Source: Dipetalonema caudispina
Taxonomy: Eukaryota; Nematoda; Chromadorea; Rhabditida; Onchocercidae
Assembly (NCBI GenBank): GCA_013365325.1
Contig: JABVXV010000398.1
Location: forward strand, 1 to 51,047
Reading direction: 5' to 3'
Length of the DNA: 51,047 bases
In this document: piece by piece, positions 26,201 through 37,464 of the stretch
How positions within the stretch are numbered: position 1 is the stretch's first letter
How the letters are laid out: the number at the start of each line of letters is the position of its first letter
The notes under the pieces: model-generated
Databases searched by the model: none
Told to the model about the DNA's origin: nothing
What the model saw: only the letters and a program-made list of their open reading frames with translations
Translations under genes and position numbers: made by a program

Positions 26201-29200
26201 ATTACTCAGTAGTCTGTAGCACCTATAACTACTTTTAGCTGGTTCAGGGGAATAGTCAAATGATGGGGACATTCCATTATCCGTATTTAAGAGTTCATCA
26301 GGCTATTTTTGCAAATCATTTTTTTAGTTCATGAAGTTTTTTTTGTTGCAACTAGCGTAAACTGCAGTAATGGTATTATGTACATTGCATTTAATGACTG
26401 ATTGAAAGTATTCGTTGTATTTGCGCAGCGAGTTAAATTTCCGGAGTTATCAAATATCTAAATGATCAGCTAATAATGAGTGATTCTTAGGTATTCTGAG
26501 TACTTAAAAAAGTTTTTTGTGATCGCGGTGCAGGACCATTGCACAATTTTTTAATATCAAAGATATGTGCGTTTCGTTTGATTGTAACCCACTGGAATTA
26601 TACGTAAAGATTAGGATAAGTATTAATGCATAGTGAAAATGCTGAGCAGAAGATAGACCGGTAATCATTTGGTAAAAAGGGTTACAATCCGGAAATTTAA
26701 TATCACAAGGACTTTGAATGTCTTGATCACCACGACTTCTAATTGTTTGTAATTAAACCATTCAATTACTCATATTTACTCTTCTAGTTCCGAATATTGT
26801 TCTCCAAAACTGTAAATTTTTCGCACTTCTTTCATTTCTATAATTCTAGTATCATTGTTGTATGGAAGGACCCATGTATCTCAGTTGAACGAATTAACAG
26901 ATATGCCATCATCAGTTGGACACAATTATGCTGGTAGCCGTATTCATACGAAATATATTGGAACCGTTGATATCCGCTCGAATCTTTATATTCGTCCTTT
27001 TGAACAAGTTGATCAGCGAGTTATAAAAGAGGTTTCCTTTCTTGTCACATAATGCTGATTTCTCATTGTATCATCTCTGTTGCTTCTCAGACCCGTCAAT
27101 TCTCCTCCGATGGCTTTTTACGATGAAAAAGCTTTCCAATTTGAGCGAAAACATCGAATTGCCAAGATTTTACAAGTAAAATTATAAGAAATCAAAATTC
27201 TGGAAATGAAATGTTTTGTTTCAAGTTGAGCTTCAGCAGAATCTATTAAATTTATATATATTTAGTGTGTTTCTTGGCTTACTTTAGAATTTTTAGTTCA
27301 TTTTTTCAGATACTTGACAATATGATAACGGAAGTTTGCATAATGGATGCCGAGAATGGTTGGCACCGGCGTCATATTCAGCGTGTTTTTGAAAAACGCC
27401 AAGAAGAAAGAAAGCGCCGCGAAATGCAACAAAGGTATTATTTTATCCCTTTAGCGACGCGCAAATCTCTTTTTTCTTTTAAACTGATGACTTTAAAGTA
27501 GAATCAACTACTATTTGATAGATATTAATTGTTATTTTGTGGCAATATAGTTTTTCTTCATTTTCTTTTCCTATGCCTTGATTTGCCCACATCTTCCTTG
27601 TCATTATCTTGATAGTAACAATTTCTCAATTTTCAGGGCACTGAAAATTGAACGGCTTTCAGCGAAGCAACTTGAAGCTGAGCTGGGTGAGCGCATTGAA
27701 CGGTTCAAGAGAGAAGTCAATAAAAGGCGTCTTAAGTTAGAGGATAGAGCAGAGACCGAGGCCGGAATGATTGCGCCGTGGCGCCGGCCTCGAAGTAGGC
27801 CTGAGAAGAGTGAGGCTTAAAAGTTGGTCAAAAACTGAGGATAGCTTAAGAGGAAAATGAGAGTTTTCGATTAAGTAATTTCGTTTGTACATACCTTTTT
27901 TCCAATATTGTAATTCAATTTTAAAAGACTGGGGTTTCGCCTGCTACCATACATTTATCTTCGCATTATTGGGGTTAGCAGATTTGAAATATCAAGGTTT
28001 TAAAAATTTAAATTTCACCTTATACTCTTATGAATTTTGATCTTCCAAACATTCTTTTTATCAGTTTCTCCATGTAAATTTATACATTTTTGCAGGGGCA
28101 CGTGAGATTTGTATCGGCTCAAGTGCACAGTTACAGGTTATAGCAGGAATGCCGGTAGAACCAAGTACTATATCATTAGGTGGTATAATACATAGCAACG
28201 AAATAGTATCAAACAAGGTTTGTTGTATTGGAATTGTTCGGATCTATTTCAGTTAAATTGGGCAGATTTTTTGATTCTGATTTTCGTAATTAAACTTTAG
28301 GTAGATGAACGATCAAGTACTCAACTTCCAAGCGAAAGCGATAGTATACAGTGTCCAAAAGCTGCAGGATTGATACCCGATTTGTCCACTCAGCAGCGAT
28401 CACCGCTATCATTTTCAAAGGATCATCCTTTAACGGATTCGGGACAACAGATGGAAGACTCCTCACGACAACGACGTAGTGAAAGAAGCAAGAAGAAAAA
28501 GAGTGTAAATTTTTTCTTTTTTATTGGAAATGATGTAAAGCAGTCAGCAGATATCTGCAGCAATATTCGAAGCCTGCTGATACTTTATTTACTTTTATAA
28601 AAGTCTTCCTGCCTCATTTAATGTTGAAATATAAAAATTGAAAATGTAGGAAGTTGGTAGTGGAAGGATGGATTCCTTTTGTGATTTAATGTGATTAGGC
28701 TTTCCTTGCTTCACATATTCTATAAAAGAGAACCTTACATTGTTACCCTTCTGTAATTTCGTTTGGAATGTAATTTCGTAGTTTTATGCAACGAATTCCT
28801 ATGGCGAGAAGTCGAACGTGCAATCATAAATAGAAATTCCACCAACTCTCTTATTTCATATCTTTTTCTGTGCATCTTCAAAAACCAATACCATTTCATG
28901 TCAAGCTTATCATCAATATTGTGCTTAATACCAAGATATTCTTAGTGAACAAAGAGCTACTTCCCTAGATTCCGTAAATATTGTAATTTCAATAATTCCA
29001 GTGGGACGAAAGTTTTATCAAGACTGAACCAATGTTGACATCACAGATGTCGGGTAGTAGCGAAACGAAGCTAAGTGGGAAAACTCGAAAAGAACAGCGT
29101 CGTGTCACACGTGGAACCACTCCGTCAACATCGTCACGTCCAGGAACAGCATGTTCGGGATCTATTCCAGACATCGACACCACAAAACGACACTGCAAAT

Positions 29201-31620
29201 GCAATCAACCTTACGATCCGAAAAAGTAGTAATTTATAACTCATTTTCTTTATCTGCTGATTTAAATTTTTGTAGTCTGATTGCTTTCTAGTCCTGGAGC
29301 TTTTGGAAGTGCAAGTTTTTCTGCTATTAATTTTAAATTAATGGATAAAACAGACAACATCTATTTGATGAAGACGAATAACATTTCTTGTGTGGTAGGC
29401 CTCATTTTTTTAAATGGTGATATCTTTGCTAGATACTATAAAATATTTTTTTGTAAATCGATGTGCATCAAACAGGCCACTATTTGAAAAAAATTAAATT
29501 TCATTAGCGAAATGAAGGAAATGTGTTTCCAAGCTTTCCAATTTTTAGTTATTCATTTTCAGGTTTTACGTCGGCTGCGATTTATGCTATCAGTGGTTCC
29601 ACGGTAAATGTGTTGGTATATCGGAAAGAAAGTCTAAGAAAATGACAAGTTGGGTGTGTGACGATTGTGCCAAGGAGCAAAAAAGCTCACAACAGGCTAG
29701 TTTCTTTCTTCCGTTGGTGATATTGACCATGTTTTTCACATTATCGGATGAAGCTTTTTGTTCGTTCGGTTGTCAGAATTTCGCTAAATGTAATAATTAC
29801 TGTTAAGTGACAATGATTTAGGTATTCCAAGCATATTGGAACATATTCCTAAAAGTTCCAAGCTGTTTAAGAATACTCTATTACTTATTGGCTTACTTAT
29901 GTTTTGATTGTCAAAATCATTGGAATCTCAACAAATTAGTGGACTAGAGAAGATAGTTAGATATTGCCATTGTGAGTTGTTTCTAGAACATCGACACTAG
30001 GTCTTACGTGTATCTTAATCGTTAGGTTATTAAATTATTATTCGAATATTTTTGATATTCCATTACCGTTCCAAATAATATACGCAGAATGTTTTGTAAC
30101 GTGACAGTGTCTTTAAAATAGCTATCAATGGTGTTTGAGTTATCTAATGAAAGGGAAGTTGTTTTTGTATTTTATAACCTCAGATTCATTTTCAATTCAC
30201 TTGTTTCAGGAGTTGTATTGTGTTTGTCAAACTCCATACGATGATTCTCAATTTTATGTTGGGTGTGATGGATGTGAAGGATGGTTCCATCCACGATGTG
30301 TTGGCATCACTCAAGAGTATGTAATTTTTTTTTTAGTTTTCTGAAAATCATGTGTGCTTGTGAGTTTTTAAGTTTTTTTTTTGAAAAAGTAGGGGAGAAA
30401 AAGAGGAGACGTAAAACATCCTTTTTTTTTCTTCGCATTCATGCAGTACTCAATTATTGCAAGTTCTTCAAGTGATTTAAGCTCTATCTGGGGGGAAAAT
30501 GACTTAAGGCTCAAGAAGTTCGGTGTTGTATGTATAATGATGAATGTGTCGCTCGACAAGAAAATATTACCAAAAATTATTATCCAAAAAATTAAGTAAT
30601 AATAGTTACCACAACCTATATGAATCGAATGTTATGCCTATTGAAGTGGAATTCAGGGAAGCCGAGAAAGCAGCTGAGTATCTGTGCCCACAGTGTACAC
30701 GAAATAAGCAGGAAGGTTACGAATCGAGTACCTCATCTTCGCCGCTTATATTACTTGAGCGTCCTGATTTCGAGCTTCTTTGGCATGTCTTTGATAGCCT
30801 GAAGGATCATCGTACTAGCTGGCCTTTTCAAGAAGCTGTTGATCAAAAAAATCATCCAGATTATTATTCCATTATTAAGAAACCGATGGGTTAGTTTCTA
30901 AAACTTTTTAATTTATCACTAATAAATTCATTTGCTAAGAATGCTTCTCCATTCTCGAAATTTTTTTCTTCCGTTTCCAGTATTTTCCACAGTAAAGAAA
31001 ACAGGTCAATTCTTTTCGGATAATACTTTTGTCAGTTACTTGAGTAAAATATTCTATTACAGATCTGAGAATTGTGCAGCAAAAGCTGGAATGTTATGAA
31101 TATCGCAGTTTGAAGGAATTTACGACTGATATAACACAAATTTTTGAAAATGCTCGGATATATAATCCCAAAGATTCAGCTATTTATCAGTGCGCTGATA
31201 TCCTAGAAAAGCAATTTCATGAACGTATAGTGGAAATTAAATCTGTGATAGAAACACAGACTAATAGCCAAAGAGGGGTTAGCATTCTTAAATATTTCTT
31301 TGAAAAATTTGTGTTAAATAGGAGCTAAAAGTATTGTAGACACAGTAAATTTCGCGAATTTTAAAATGAAGATTAGGATGGAAGTATTGATTATCAAGGA
31401 ACATTACAGCACATGGGAAGATAGGACGGAAGAAAACATCGAAAACCATAAAAATCTCTTTAGTTTCATTTAGGAACGAAAAGATATATGAACTTCTAGA
31501 TTTAGGGTTTTTTTTTTTCATATTTTTGTTCTTATGACAGCCAAACAGTTTATGGATGAATATCTATTCTAGGAAAGTTCAGTTGAGAAAAAAGTAGTCA
31601 AACGCCAAGTGCCTCGGTAA
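13220..31620 (+). CDS. nurf-1: NURF-1 / BPTF, large subunit of the NURF remodeller
   Basis: Scaffold and histone-reading subunit of the ISWI-containing NURF complex, acting in the nucleus. I trace about 43 exons. In order they give a basic AT-hook-like start (MPRGRPRGRGR), an acidic stretch, a DDT domain, PHD finger 1 (about residues 305-350), a WSD-like segment (about 1015-1050), a low-complexity middle, a charged helical region, PHD fingers 2 and 3 (about 1928-2033) and a bromodomain (about 2055-2145). Skipping exons 25839-25900 and 26850-27031 gives a closed frame of 6558 nt (2185 residues). Including both exons causes an early stop. Domain order and length match BPTF/NURF301. The start codon is the first ATG after the acceptor at 13142. 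The stop is the TAA at 31618-31620. Exon coordinates are given in the part entries below. Confidence 0.93.
14437..14963 (+). CDS. nurf-1: nurf-1 exons 4-5: DDT domain
   Basis: Exon 4 (14437-14543) carries LPILKLPKGSEDLL and exon 5 (14724-14963) carries LSPFLFEDFCAALST and LLAEIHIALLKL. These match the DDT domain of BPTF, including the RLSPF.FEDFCAAL signature. DDT domains help hold ISWI-type remodellers together. Phases close exactly (80 codons in exon 5). Confidence 0.93.
15193..16045 (+). CDS. nurf-1: nurf-1 exons 6-7: PHD finger 1
   Basis: Exon 6 (15193-15519) ends in a full C4HC3 PHD finger: CREC, CDGC, CYHLSC and CQVC with their spacers. Exon 7 (15691-16045) begins VRGVTDCQVPGHR and carries LGRDRHGRLYWFMVRR, matching the conserved segment after PHD1 in BPTF. 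Tracks of reading frame that continue past the GTAGTA donor at 15520 are intronic. Confidence 0.93.
16251..18063 (+). CDS. nurf-1: nurf-1 exons 8-12
   Basis: Exons 16251-16448, 16554-16837, 16950-17099, 17358-17546 and 17848-18063, all with GT-AG borders and matching phase. Exon 11 has VWWNTLGHTRLIRITVEDRE, close to the BPTF segment around SLGHTRLRR. Exon 12 has the Trp-rich VNGRGALGGWLWKSKTFHR. Exon 9 starts with a duplicated 33-bp unit that also copies the splice acceptor (second site gives a start at 16587), so 11 residues (HEVITKKLFPA) may be optional. Confidence 0.9.
18388..20049 (+). CDS. nurf-1: nurf-1 exons 13-17, including the WSD-like segment
   Basis: Exons 18388-18482, 18597-18736, about 18868-19096, 19437-19571 and 19947-20049. 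Exon 14 has a Cys-containing motif (KKCYSPTCRMG). Exon 16 has NQVWNYPCQRPLFDNCW and exon 17 has ALHLRVLYACIRWADM, matching the conserved BPTF stretch PYPCSRPLF..CW and LQLRILWACLRWDDM. Exon 15 has three acceptors in the same frame (starts 18868, 18892, 18913), so its first 15 residues are uncertain. Confidence 0.9.
20298..24312 (+). CDS. nurf-1: nurf-1 exons 18-29: middle region
   Basis: Exons 20298-20499, 20774-20956, 21232-21508, 21590-21679, 21740-21845, 22052-22258, 22427-22546, 22976-23018, 23155-23240, 23572-23652, 23863-24017 and 24180-24312. Apart from conserved pieces such as IERWIDGVELKPWEI, the sequence is low complexity: Asp/Glu-rich (exons 20 and 28) and Ser/Thr/Pro/Val-rich with repeated GATRTV-type motifs. 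It corresponds to the long disordered centre of BPTF. The donor after 22258 is GTCGGT, a weak site, but phase requires it. Confidence 0.85.
24467..24520 (+). CDS. nurf-1: nurf-1 alternative terminal exon (stop inside)
   Basis: After exon 29 (ends ATG, phase 0 at 24312), a TGAGTTTCAG acceptor opens an in-frame exon reading ISGGYYNNDDLQAYSGI and then TGA at 24518-24520. Using it would end the protein after the middle region, without the C-terminal PHD fingers and bromodomain. The main chain instead skips to 25582. Confidence 0.45.
   Translation: MSGGYYNNDDLQAYSGI
25582..27031 (+). CDS. nurf-1: nurf-1 exons 30-32, two of them frame-breaking
   Basis: Exon 30 (25582-25655) ends in phase 2. Exon 31 (25839-25900, 62 nt) and exon 32 (26850-27031, 182 nt) join it in phase and look fully coding (TVRARPGAEMVRAGYHGRGG, then RPFEQVDQRVIKE). 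From exon 32 the next exon at 27091 is read in the wrong frame and stops at TGA 27124-27126. Reading past the donor instead stops at 27050-27052. Exon 30 spliced straight to 27091 keeps the frame. Exons 31 and 32 sum to 244 nt, not a multiple of three. Confidence 0.75.
27091..28504 (+). CDS. nurf-1: nurf-1 exons 33-37: charged helical region
   Basis: Exons 27091-27175, 27310-27434, 27637-27794, 28096-28217 and 28301-28504. The sequence around HRIAKILQ, ILDNMITEVCIMD and ALKIERLSAKQLEAELGERI is helical and highly charged, corresponding to the BPTF segment containing NQVMKYILDKIDKEE. Exon 33 also contains an ATG (27110) in the downstream frame directly after an acceptor, a possible start for a C-terminal isoform. 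Reading past the donor at 27795 gives a stop at 27818-27820. Confidence 0.85.
29002..30889 (+). CDS. nurf-1: nurf-1 exons 38-41: tandem PHD fingers 2 and 3
   Basis: Exons 29002-29225, 29563-29695, 30210-30316 and 30657-30889. PHD2 reads CKCNQPYDPKKFYVGCDLC to WVCDDC. PHD3 reads CVCQTPYDDSQFYVGCDGC to YLCPQC. In BPTF the equivalent PHD binds H3K4me3 next to the bromodomain. The aromatic FYVGCD positions that form the cage are present in both copies. The donor of exon 39 appears to be GC (CAACAG then GCTAGT), since no GT fits the phase. Reading through exon 40 leads into intronic stops. Confidence 0.92.
30769..31620 (+). CDS. nurf-1: nurf-1 exons 41-43: bromodomain and C-terminus
   Basis: The bromodomain starts near FELLWHVFDSLKDH in exon 41 and continues in exon 42 (31063-31277). 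It contains WPFQEAV, PDYYSIIKKPMDL and, near the end, ENARIYNPKDS with the acetyl-lysine-binding Asn in YNP. Exon 43 (31573-31620) adds the basic tail ESSVEKKVVKRQVPR and the stop. Alternative read-through of exon 42 would end at 31326. Confidence 0.93.
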
Positions 31621-31723
31621 GCTGTGATCAGCCCGCGAAACCCACAAAACATACCGATGTCCACAATTCATTCGTCGATCTCTAAGTAGATTTTTTGCAC
31701 TTTGTTTTTCATTTATTTCTGTT

Positions 31724-31729
31724 AATAAA
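31724..31729 (+). terminator. nurf-1: Candidate poly(A) signal of nurf-1
   Basis: Canonical AATAAA about 104 nt after the nurf-1 stop codon, the first such hexamer downstream. Confidence 0.5.
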
Positions 31730-34700
31730 TTACTGTTGTTCCCTTTTTTTAAGTTGCTTTTTATTTGGTTCAATGATGTGTGAAATTCCTACATGTTTTG
31801 TAGCACTGTGCGTTATATCTCGAAATATTTGGGAAAATTGGTAGGATAGGGAGAAGAGATTTTCACATCAGATTCATTTTCGAAATTTCATTTTGTACTT
31901 TTTGACAAATGAGGATATTTTATAAATCCAGTTTTAAGTTCACTCGATGCTAGTATAGTGCGTCTTCAAAAAAATGATCTTGTTAAATGAAATATTGATG
32001 AGCAAGTGAAATATTACGAGCAGTCCATCTAACTCATTCTTCCGTCTTTGTGTACCTCACCCTTTCTCATTCATTTAATTTACATGTTTGAAAAGTATTT
32101 TTCATTACTTGCTTTGTTTTCTTTATTTTCCTTATTTGTATCTCTTCTTTGTTATTCAGTGATTTTATTGCTAATACAACCAGTGATATGTGATATTTCT
32201 GATGGAAATACAACTAAAATTGTACTGCATTTGGAATTACGGAAATTATGAGGCCTTTTATATTTTGCTGTGGTTTTCTTCCAAAGTTAGCACGCTTCTT
32301 CTGTGAATTTGTGAACCCTTTTCGAATTTATGCTTATCTGGATTTTTAATCTTACTTGTTTCAATTTGTTTCATTTTTACTTGAAATAGTATTGTTTTCG
32401 GATGTTACTATTCCAGTAGTGGTCTTTTTGCAGTGAGATTTTTCCCACAACAAATAGGCCTTACTACTGTTCACTTGGTAGAAAGGAAAACATAAAAAAA
32501 AAAGAGTGGGAAGTGGACGTTGTGAAATAGTTAGTTAAATTTTCTATAATTAGCTAGAATTATAGGAATAAAACTAAGTCATGATTGCAGTCGGTATCAA
32601 TACTGACTTTCTTGTTTTTTCAAAGATTGAACTGGTTATTGATTCGGTTTTCGTTTTCCCTAGATTAACTAAAGACTTTGTACATTTTCCGGAAGGTTTA
32701 TTTCTATCTCCCTCATATTGTGTCTTCGTATGTTGAATTTTTTCGAATAAAATTAAATGAAAATAGATTTTGATATTAATCTATTTTGAATTTAATTATG
32801 GCAGTTAATGATGACTCGATAACGATAATGGTTACGCGGTATTGTAATCGCAGTTTTTTAGCTATTCTTATGAAGAATCGATACTTAATATATATTCAGC
32901 AAATTCTAACTTTTTTCGCCTTTGCATCATCATTTTTTTGATATTTCTAAATTTTTGGAGAAAAAAGGCAAGTTTTGACTACAAAGAAATACTCAATTCA
33001 GGTTTCTTCAAACATTTGTAATTACCGGTGAATATTTTATTTCAAATAATCAAGTGTGAATGAAATAATTCACTTTCTTTATGCTCAAATATTTAACATT
33101 AATAGTTTATTAGTAATCTTATTATTATCATCCTAATATTATCATTTATCTGGAATTATTAAAATATTTGCTTCGTATCATCGTGCAATAAGCTAAATTA
33201 TTTTTCCGTTAGATTAATAAGTGTTGACAATGTCAAAATTTCAAACCAATTAATTTTTGCAAATTGAAAAAGTTGAAAATGACAGAATCAAAAAGAAAAT
33301 TTCTGTGATATGTCAGAATTATTTTGGATTTTTTATTTTTTTTTTAATTTTATAAGATAGGTATTCATTCTGTTCGGAATTAAAACCTAAAAAGATTCTA
33401 TGGTTTGTAGCAGATATAGACAATGAAAGATATTGCATCAATCTTAGAACTTGAATTTTCTTCTTCAGTGAACATAATTACAACGGCTCGAAAAATCTAA
33501 TAAAATTTATCACAATCTATCAAGTTCTACAATGCTGATTTATTGAATTTTGAAATTTGCATGAAAATTGTAAAAATTGGAATATACACTGAGCTGAGGT
33601 TCATTTATTTTTTTTTTTGATTTAATTATATAGTTTTTGTTTTGTAATAATTATAATGATTAGTTTTCAAAAAATTTTTACTATTTCAAATTTAATGTTA
33701 TCTGATAATTGTTGTTTTCCTAAAAGAAGGAAAAAAAAACTACATATAAATTTAGAATAATAAAGCCTGAGCAATTTTAGCACATATATATATATGGTAC
33801 ATTCTATATTTATAACTTTTTATTAAATCTATCATGAATTCATAAATTCAGAAGAATTCTAAGAATATAAGTAAATTAAATCAAATAATTCAAAGAATGA
33901 TATCATCTTTTATTATTGATGGCTATTTCTCGTTATTTGTCTGAATCATCAATTTTCAACGTCAAAAATCTCTCCTACTAAGATGAATAGATAGCAAATA
34001 GTTTAAACTAATATTAAGATATTTCAGAATAAATACAGATGATGCAATTTTTATTTCATCGTAGCTTCTAATCCATTTATAATATTATGTGTACGTCTTG
34101 TTTCCCGTATTCGATAATGTTCGTATCTCTTGATCAGATTGATCTTTCTGATAATGATGTTGAAGATGGCTGTATCATATGTCATTGGAATTTTTTGAAA
34201 TTAATAATGTAATTATTATCATTTGAAATTGCTGATGTAAGGAAATGTTAATAAACATTTATCAAATCTTATCATGGAATTGATTTTTGATAATTTTTCA
34301 ATTTAATTTTCCTCTTACAACGATTATTTTTCTTTTCTTCTTTTCATATAAATTTTTTATATTTTTTTTACTATTTTTCATATATTTTTACTAATTTTCA
34401 TTTGAAAATTAAAATTAAAAATCATAAGCATAAGTAGCCATTAAGTGGAAAAATAAAATTTTCGAGAAATTTAGCAATTCAACTAATCTTTTTGATAGAA
34501 TTGCACTTCATGCAAGCTTTCCTAAACATATACTTTTTTTTTTTGCATATCAGAATTGAGCTAAAAAATAGTGATACTCATAACAATAGTAATTTTTAAT
34601 ACTATAAATTAACAATGTTTATAAATTTTCTCTAACTTACCTGTATTAGAAATCTCGATAAGATTATGGCTATATCTTATAAACATACTAATAATGAATG

Positions 34701-37440
34701 ATTTAATTACGATACATTATTTTGCTAATTTTATCAAATTGTACCTTTCTAGCTTCAAGCATTTGTTCTTTGATCATTTTTTCATAAATATTTGTCCCCA
34801 CGTCTTCAAGTTAACGTTTACGTACTTTGCATTACTATTGTTTGATAGGTATTATTTCGCATATTGCTTACCTTATCCATTTGAGTACTTCCTAACGATG
34901 ATACTTAACTTGTATGTTAAATTTAGAACAATTATACTTTCTTCTTTATATTTTTATATTTCGAACTGAAATTTTCGAGTTTTATTTTTTCAGTTTATCA
35001 AATGTTAACTTTAAATTTATAGAAATTCACTGTTATTTCCTAAATTTGATCAGGTTGAATTTCTTTACATTTCTTTGGTTCCTTGTATGAACTTTTTGGA
35101 TTTAATGAAAAATCTTTTAGATCGCATATTCTGAAAAAGGATGTATGGTAGTAAAATTGTATTAGTCTACCATTTGAAAAAAAAAAAAAAAAAAAAAAAA
35201 AGATAAAATAAACCAATGATAGCAGGGATAAAATTATTACAACGTAATTATTCTAAATTTTCAAAATATAGTTGAAATTGAATTTAATTATTTGATTAAA
35301 TAACTAACAATAAATATTCGAACGATTAATTAAAGGTGGAGAATTGTCCGACATCAAATGAAGGCATATACCGTGTATCATTTGATCATACAAGGCCTTG
35401 TATTAATATTTATTTTAATCATTAATTGGTAAAAAAATTTTTGAAAAAGTGAAAAATTCAGAAGATAACAATTAGTTAATTAATATTTATTAAAGTTGGG
35501 AGAAATTTAAACTTCAGTTTTACTACTATTAAAGAAATTCAATCAAAAAACATACAGCATTGCTAAACATGAATGAACTCTCAGTCTTCTCAGTATTCTT
35601 TTCTATTTTATTTCCTTTATCATTCTTTTTGTAGCATACAAAAATAACAGATGATGTTATAGACACCATCAAAAAATTGTTAATTTTTAAAAATATTTAA
35701 TAATATCAACAATTTCTCAATACTTTTATTATTGATTATTGCCAACATCAAATACTTGCATATATCTTATTTCCTATTTCAAAATATCACGATAATATAT
35801 GTCTCATTTGCCAAAAAAGTTGTAAAAAAATGCTAAATATTCAATTAATTTATGAGAAAAATTGGAGAAGTTATCAGATAGGTTAAAATAAAAGTAACTG
35901 TTAATAAATTGTATTAGTTTGAATATCGCTTATCTGATACAATAAAATAGTATATATATATATATATATGCTTGTTAATATTAAATTGAATGAACGATGA
36001 ATAACAATCACTCATTCCAACATTAAATATAAAATAACTTTATGCTTAGTTTTTTTTTGTTAATTTTTTTTTATAGTTACTGAATGCAAAAATTAAAAAT
36101 ATTCTATTTTTTGAAAAATCAAAATTAAGTTCTGTATATTAGCATAATGTGTTGTACTTTATAGTTTATTTGGAATATTTCATTTTAAATTATAATTAAA
36201 ATTTGCGGACAAGTCATATGACTTAATATAAGCATAAAATAATGAGACAATTTATTTCATTCATTGTTGCATGTGAAATTGAAGTTCCGTGATATTTTGA
36301 TTGTTATGTGAGGGAAGTGAATGATGGTTGATTTGATTGATTGCTTCAAATTCTTTGACTGGAAAAATTATTAACCGTTTCGTATAATTTGTGAATTTGC
36401 TACCAATTTGTGTACTTCTTTCAATAGCTTTTAATGATTTTGATATTATTCATAAATAACTTAGATATTTATGTACTATACAAAAATTATTTGTTGATTT
36501 TTAGTTTATGACACTACGTTTACTTATTAAATAAACATAAAGTTAGAATTTCTAGGAGCCTTTAGATGACTTGAAATAACAGAAGTTATTCATTTGTATG
36601 CGTTATTTCATGTAATTTAATAGTTTCAAATAGGTTGCTAAGGTACGGAGCTTTGAATATTGCAGATGATAAAATGATACGACACAATGCTAAGTGAGGA
36701 CTAAGGATAAGAGAAATGCGTGGAAGGATATTGTGATATAGGTTTGAGAGAGAATTGTTGAATAGTTATAAGCGTCAAGTTAAAATGAGAAAGGGAAGAT
36801 GAAAGATATGATGAGTGTTGTAATGGGTAGGCGTGTGCATTGTTCGTCATTCTCTAATTTATTAATTAGTTAAGGAAGGGGGAGGGATAGTAATGGGACT
36901 GGAACCTATTTTATCCATTTTTGAATTGATCTGAAACTTGCTATTTGCTCAATACTTATGGATAGTTAATGTGTGTGATGTAAGACCGTTTCACTTATAT
37001 GTAGATCTTTCTTTATAGGTATATCTATATGCTGTGTTGGATAAGATCCAAAAACTTTTGTCTGATTTATAGGTTTCTACGTAGGATCTGAGTTGAGAAT
37101 TGCAAAAAATGTCCATTTGAAGAAGCAGTAGAGATGTCTAAACTTCATTTTCTGTAGTAATGTGGTGACTATAGGTTACCTAACAAAAGCTAAAATTAGG
37201 AGACAAAATGGTGTATACAGGACAAGGTATATTAAGGATTTCCTAGTATATGCTGTGAGAGACGTGTTGAACTAAACGACTAATGAATTCGATAATTAAC
37301 GTTTTGAGTATAGTGATGTCGATTCCTAAGAAACGGTAAAATTTGAAGAGTGGAGGAAGTGATAGGTGTTATTCGAGTTGTAAGCGCCTTTTGGTTTTTA
37401 TAATTCGTTAAGACATCAAATTCTGGTTCATCAGCAATAA
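31730..37440. other. 5.7 kb AT-rich intergenic DNA
   Basis: I see no supportable gene between nurf-1 and rsr-2. Features are A/T homopolymers (notably A24 near 35176), a (TA)n run at 35951-35969 and further AATAAA hexamers (32557, 32747). ORFs at 32048-32251, 34694-34969 and 37280-37510 (minus) are short, AT-driven and not called. The last 800 bp before rsr-2 is less AT-rich and probably includes its promoter. Confidence 0.6.
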
Positions 37441-37442
37441 AT

Positions 37443-37454
37443 TTTATTTTGCAG
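37443..37454 (+). promoter_or_regulatory. rsr-2: Likely trans-splice acceptor of rsr-2
   Basis: T-rich tract ending TTTTGCAG only 10 nt before the rsr-2 ATG. A very short 5' UTR directly after an orphan acceptor is typical of spliced-leader addition in nematodes. Confidence 0.6.
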
Positions 37455-37464
37455 ACCGTACAAT

